Assembly: GCF_001625305.1 (NCBI RefSeq)
Contig: NW_017803157.1
Coordinates: 2,600,945-2,664,944 of the forward strand
Reading direction: 5' to 3'
DNA from: Branchiostoma belcheri
Taxonomy: Eukaryota; Chordata; Leptocardii; Amphioxiformes; Branchiostomatidae
Length of the DNA stretch: 64,000 bases
Part shown: one piece after another, positions 61,301 to 64,000 of the stretch
Layout of the letters: every line of letters begins with the position of its first letter
How positions within the stretch are numbered: the first letter of the stretch is position 1
Notes under the pieces: model-generated
The model's input: only the letters and a program-made list of their open reading frames with translations
The model's database searches: none
What the model was told of the DNA's origin: nothing
Position numbers and translations under genes: made by a program

Positions 61301-63140
61301 CGCTCGAGCTCGTGTGAGAAATACCAGCCAGTCGGGTGGCGAAACACGTCTTCGTCATCATGTACATCGCCGAGCTACCGCGTCGTGTCGCTCTTGTGAC
61401 ATGGATAGTGGGTCATTGTGTTCAAGAGCAAAATAAAATCGGATTTTCTAAGTCTTTGTACCTATCTAGTCGCTCTTGTCTGCATCAAACCACCTAGACA
61501 GTCACGACAAATAAAGACAAAATTTCTCAAAATTAAGAATCTACAACAGTAATGTCACATTAGTTCTTCTACTAAGAGTTAGAGGGTAAACAAAGACTGA
61601 CATGCCAAACATCGACGCATTCAACAACATCTGCCTGTGTAAGATCTGTCGCATCTTCTTGCCTAATAAATTCTTAAATGGCGGATTCTATAACAAAACT
61701 GGTTGTAGAAGACTATCCGCAGAATCACTTTCAGAAGCTTCAGACTAAAATGGCTTAGCCATGTAATAATACGAATGGATGACACAAGAATATCTCAAAA
61801 CAGCCATAAAATATTGGACACCTGTTATAATAACCTGGCGTCCATGGAATTACCTCGGCAAGAAGTAAAGATATGTAAATAAGTAAAGATATGACCAAAG
61901 ACAGACTCAGATGGAAGAAAAATGACATAGCATCATGCCTTGCAAGGGATAAAGATTATAAGTACGTATTACTAAGTTCTTGTACCTGTTCTTGTCGTTG
62001 GTGGGCGGACAATGTTCTTGTGCACAGCCGTAAAATATCACCCAGTCTTCGAATAAAAATCCACGCCACTAGGGAAGATAATGTCTTCAAATGGATCTTC
62101 GATAAGGCTTTTATATCACTACACCTTAAATGGGCCAATTGGGCCGGGTTAACCTACTTCCATTTTGATGCTATCGACATGTTACTCTTGTACCTTGATT
62201 GACATTACTGGTTTGGCCCTGTTTTGTTGTGCAGACCTACAAACATATGCTTAATATCAAATACACACAAATAACTCCTGAAAGAAGATAAAGACCTTAT
62301 CACGATGCTACTAATGTTTGTAGGGCTCAACATACTGGGTGCATATGCACGTTAGTGCAGGTAAAATTGGGGCCGTACAGGTATTTCTGCATTTGTCCAT
62401 GTACTGGGTATATATTATGTACATGTGAGTGCATGCAGATTTGTATTTGCTGCATTGATTGTTAGACGTTACCTTCTATTGATTATATTAAAGAAATAGT
62501 GGCAATTGTTTCTTAACAGCTTTTAGTATGATACATACTTCTCCAATTCTGAGTGGTGCAGGTCAAATTTGTCTGGTGCAGGTAATTTTCAATGTTACCC
62601 AAAATTTCAAGCCCTGCATTTGTAATGTAAATCAGTGCAGCCACAGACGAGCGATCGCTCCTGGAATACATGTATGCTTTCTCTATTATTGTTGAGATCA
62701 TTTCGCGTCTCTTTTATGTACACTTGCTCAGAAATGTGGGCTATTATCATGCCCAACTATCGAACAAAGGGTTTTTATCTCTCCCTACTGATTAAGTCAA
62801 ATTGATCTTTTGGTACAAAAAAAATCAATGATGCTTCCTTGAAGAGCCATGCGATTCTGGGCCAGATTCCTTAGCTAGCCTGCATGTTGCAAATGATCCG
62901 GAAAACGACGCCATGATAAGTAAAATGATATCTCGGTGAACTACAGGTGTGTTTTTAGCACACTTCTGGGATTTGTATGTCCTAGATCTCTGCTAGACGG
63001 AACGGTAGAATTGCCCATTTTCAAGTGCCACGTACGGTACCGAAGAATAACGGTCTATCAGGCAAGGTGTGGTAGATTTTATCAGCAATTGAGTACAATT
63101 GATTGCAAATCGTAGCGTTTGTTTCGTATAATCAATGTAT
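61300..63140. other. No recognised feature
   Basis: The frame 61891-62202 (plus, 103 codons) has several cysteines and a basic start but no motif I can name. No repeat shared with the rest was noticed. Confidence 0.4.
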
Positions 63141-63149
63141 ACACTTATC

Positions 63150-63424
63150 CACGCATGTACATACTAAGCTGAAACAACACTATCCCAAAGTACATCAACA
63201 TTCATAGAGCAAAAATGCTGAAAATCGTGACGGAAAACGGTTACCGGTAGGATCCTGGTGGTGATTTAGGGGTACCCATCTTGGGGTTTGTTTCTGCACT
63301 ATTTTATATGCCCTGTTTTAAAAGTGTGAAATATGGCAAAAGTGCTAATGTATGTATATCATACAAATTGTCGTCTTAAGAATATTTAATTTTTGCTGCC
63401 CTGAACTGCATTGGATGCCTTTAA
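63150..63424 (+). mobile_element. TTAA-type MITE, subfamily P2 (left end missing)
   Basis: ACGGAAAACGGTTACCGGTA, TAGGATCCTGG, and CTGAACTGCATTGGATGCCT then TTAA. The first 60 bp or so of P2 are absent. Confidence 0.68.
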
Positions 63425-63429
63425 CACGT

Positions 63430-64000
63430 TTTTGCAAAATGTTTCAATACAACTATAGGCCTGTTTATAATTAAAGTTTGTTGATCTCTGCATGCTGAGT
63501 AAAATACTTATTTTTTAGACTACGTGACACCTGCATGCCCCAACAGATAATGCTTTGTTGTTGAATCTTCCGTTTGTAGCAACCCCAGATTGTAACCTGC
63601 CACATCAGCCCTTCACGCGCCAAATTGAAAACCCATTAAGGTCTTCCTAAGGTGACTGAAACACCGTCTTATGTATGAGGCTGCTTTGGTAAAATGGGTC
63701 AACTTTACGCCTGTGAAATTGCCATTTTCCCTTTAAGAGCTGTGATTTTAAGTTGGTAGCAAAACCTATTGTACACCAAGCCACGATGGGACATAGTCGG
63801 TCATAAATATTCACTTTACCATTCGTACTGTACAGTTATAACTGTGTTATTTATTATCATGATGTGTAGCCTAGCTTAATGGTACCTTTTTATCTTGGAG
63901 AGTGTCCAACCAAAGAACAATAAGGAAACGACTTAATGTGTTATTGTCCTAAGAGAGCATGATAAGCTAGCAGAGGTGTCACAAATACTTGTTTAATAGC
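63430..64000. other. No recognised feature
   Basis: Unique-looking AT-rich sequence up to the window edge; no open frame of note. Confidence 0.4.

Noticed and set aside
61891-62202. 103-codon plus-strand frame with clustered cysteines
   Set aside because: No recognised domain, no neighbour and no splice partner; kept as unannotated sequence.

Overview
This window looks like intergenic and intronic DNA from an invertebrate deuterostome. Amphioxus (Branchiostoma) is my best guess, at about 0.7. The guess rests on AT-rich composition, a neuropeptide-FF-type receptor with short exons in long introns, and a very varied load of small DNA transposons, Penelope-like elements, LINE tails and a tRNA-derived SINE. 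No database could be searched, so family names rest on terminal sequences, target-site duplications and remembered motifs.

The one host gene I can support is on the minus strand: a four-exon class-A GPCR (exons 44968-44632, 35613-35514, 33366-33021 and 32129-31782). It joins in frame into a 376-residue seven-helix receptor whose motifs fit the NPFF/RFamide receptor family. The introns are about 9.0, 2.1 and 0.9 kb and are full of mobile elements.

Almost everything else is repeat. 1-18 kb: PIF/Harbinger-type and TTAA-type MITEs, (GGTT)n and (ATTC)n microsatellites, a diverged tandem array, a LINE 3' end and a hAT-type MITE. 18-31 kb: a 1.8 kb element with long inverted ends, an inverted Penelope-like insertion, a SINE, more MITEs, a LINE split by a MITE, and two Penelope-type terminal repeats. 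31-45 kb: the receptor gene; intron 1 holds a tandem repeat with a 22-nt U2 snRNA match, and a duplication that copied the exon-1 splice donor. 45-64 kb: LINE tails, MITEs, two hAT-type palindromes, a 30-bp GC-rich minisatellite, a roughly 90-bp satellite-like array broken by a palindromic MITE, and a Penelope-like insertion with a 13-bp target duplication.

The most informative feature is that several insertions can be compared with an unoccupied related copy inside the same window: a Harbinger-type MITE in a LINE, a hAT-type MITE in the satellite array, a Penelope-like element in a duplicated segment, and the U2 fragment in the intronic tandem repeat. These give direct evidence for target-site length and element boundaries. 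I found no tRNA or rRNA gene, no CRISPR array, no retrovirus or LTR-type element, and no convincing second host gene.
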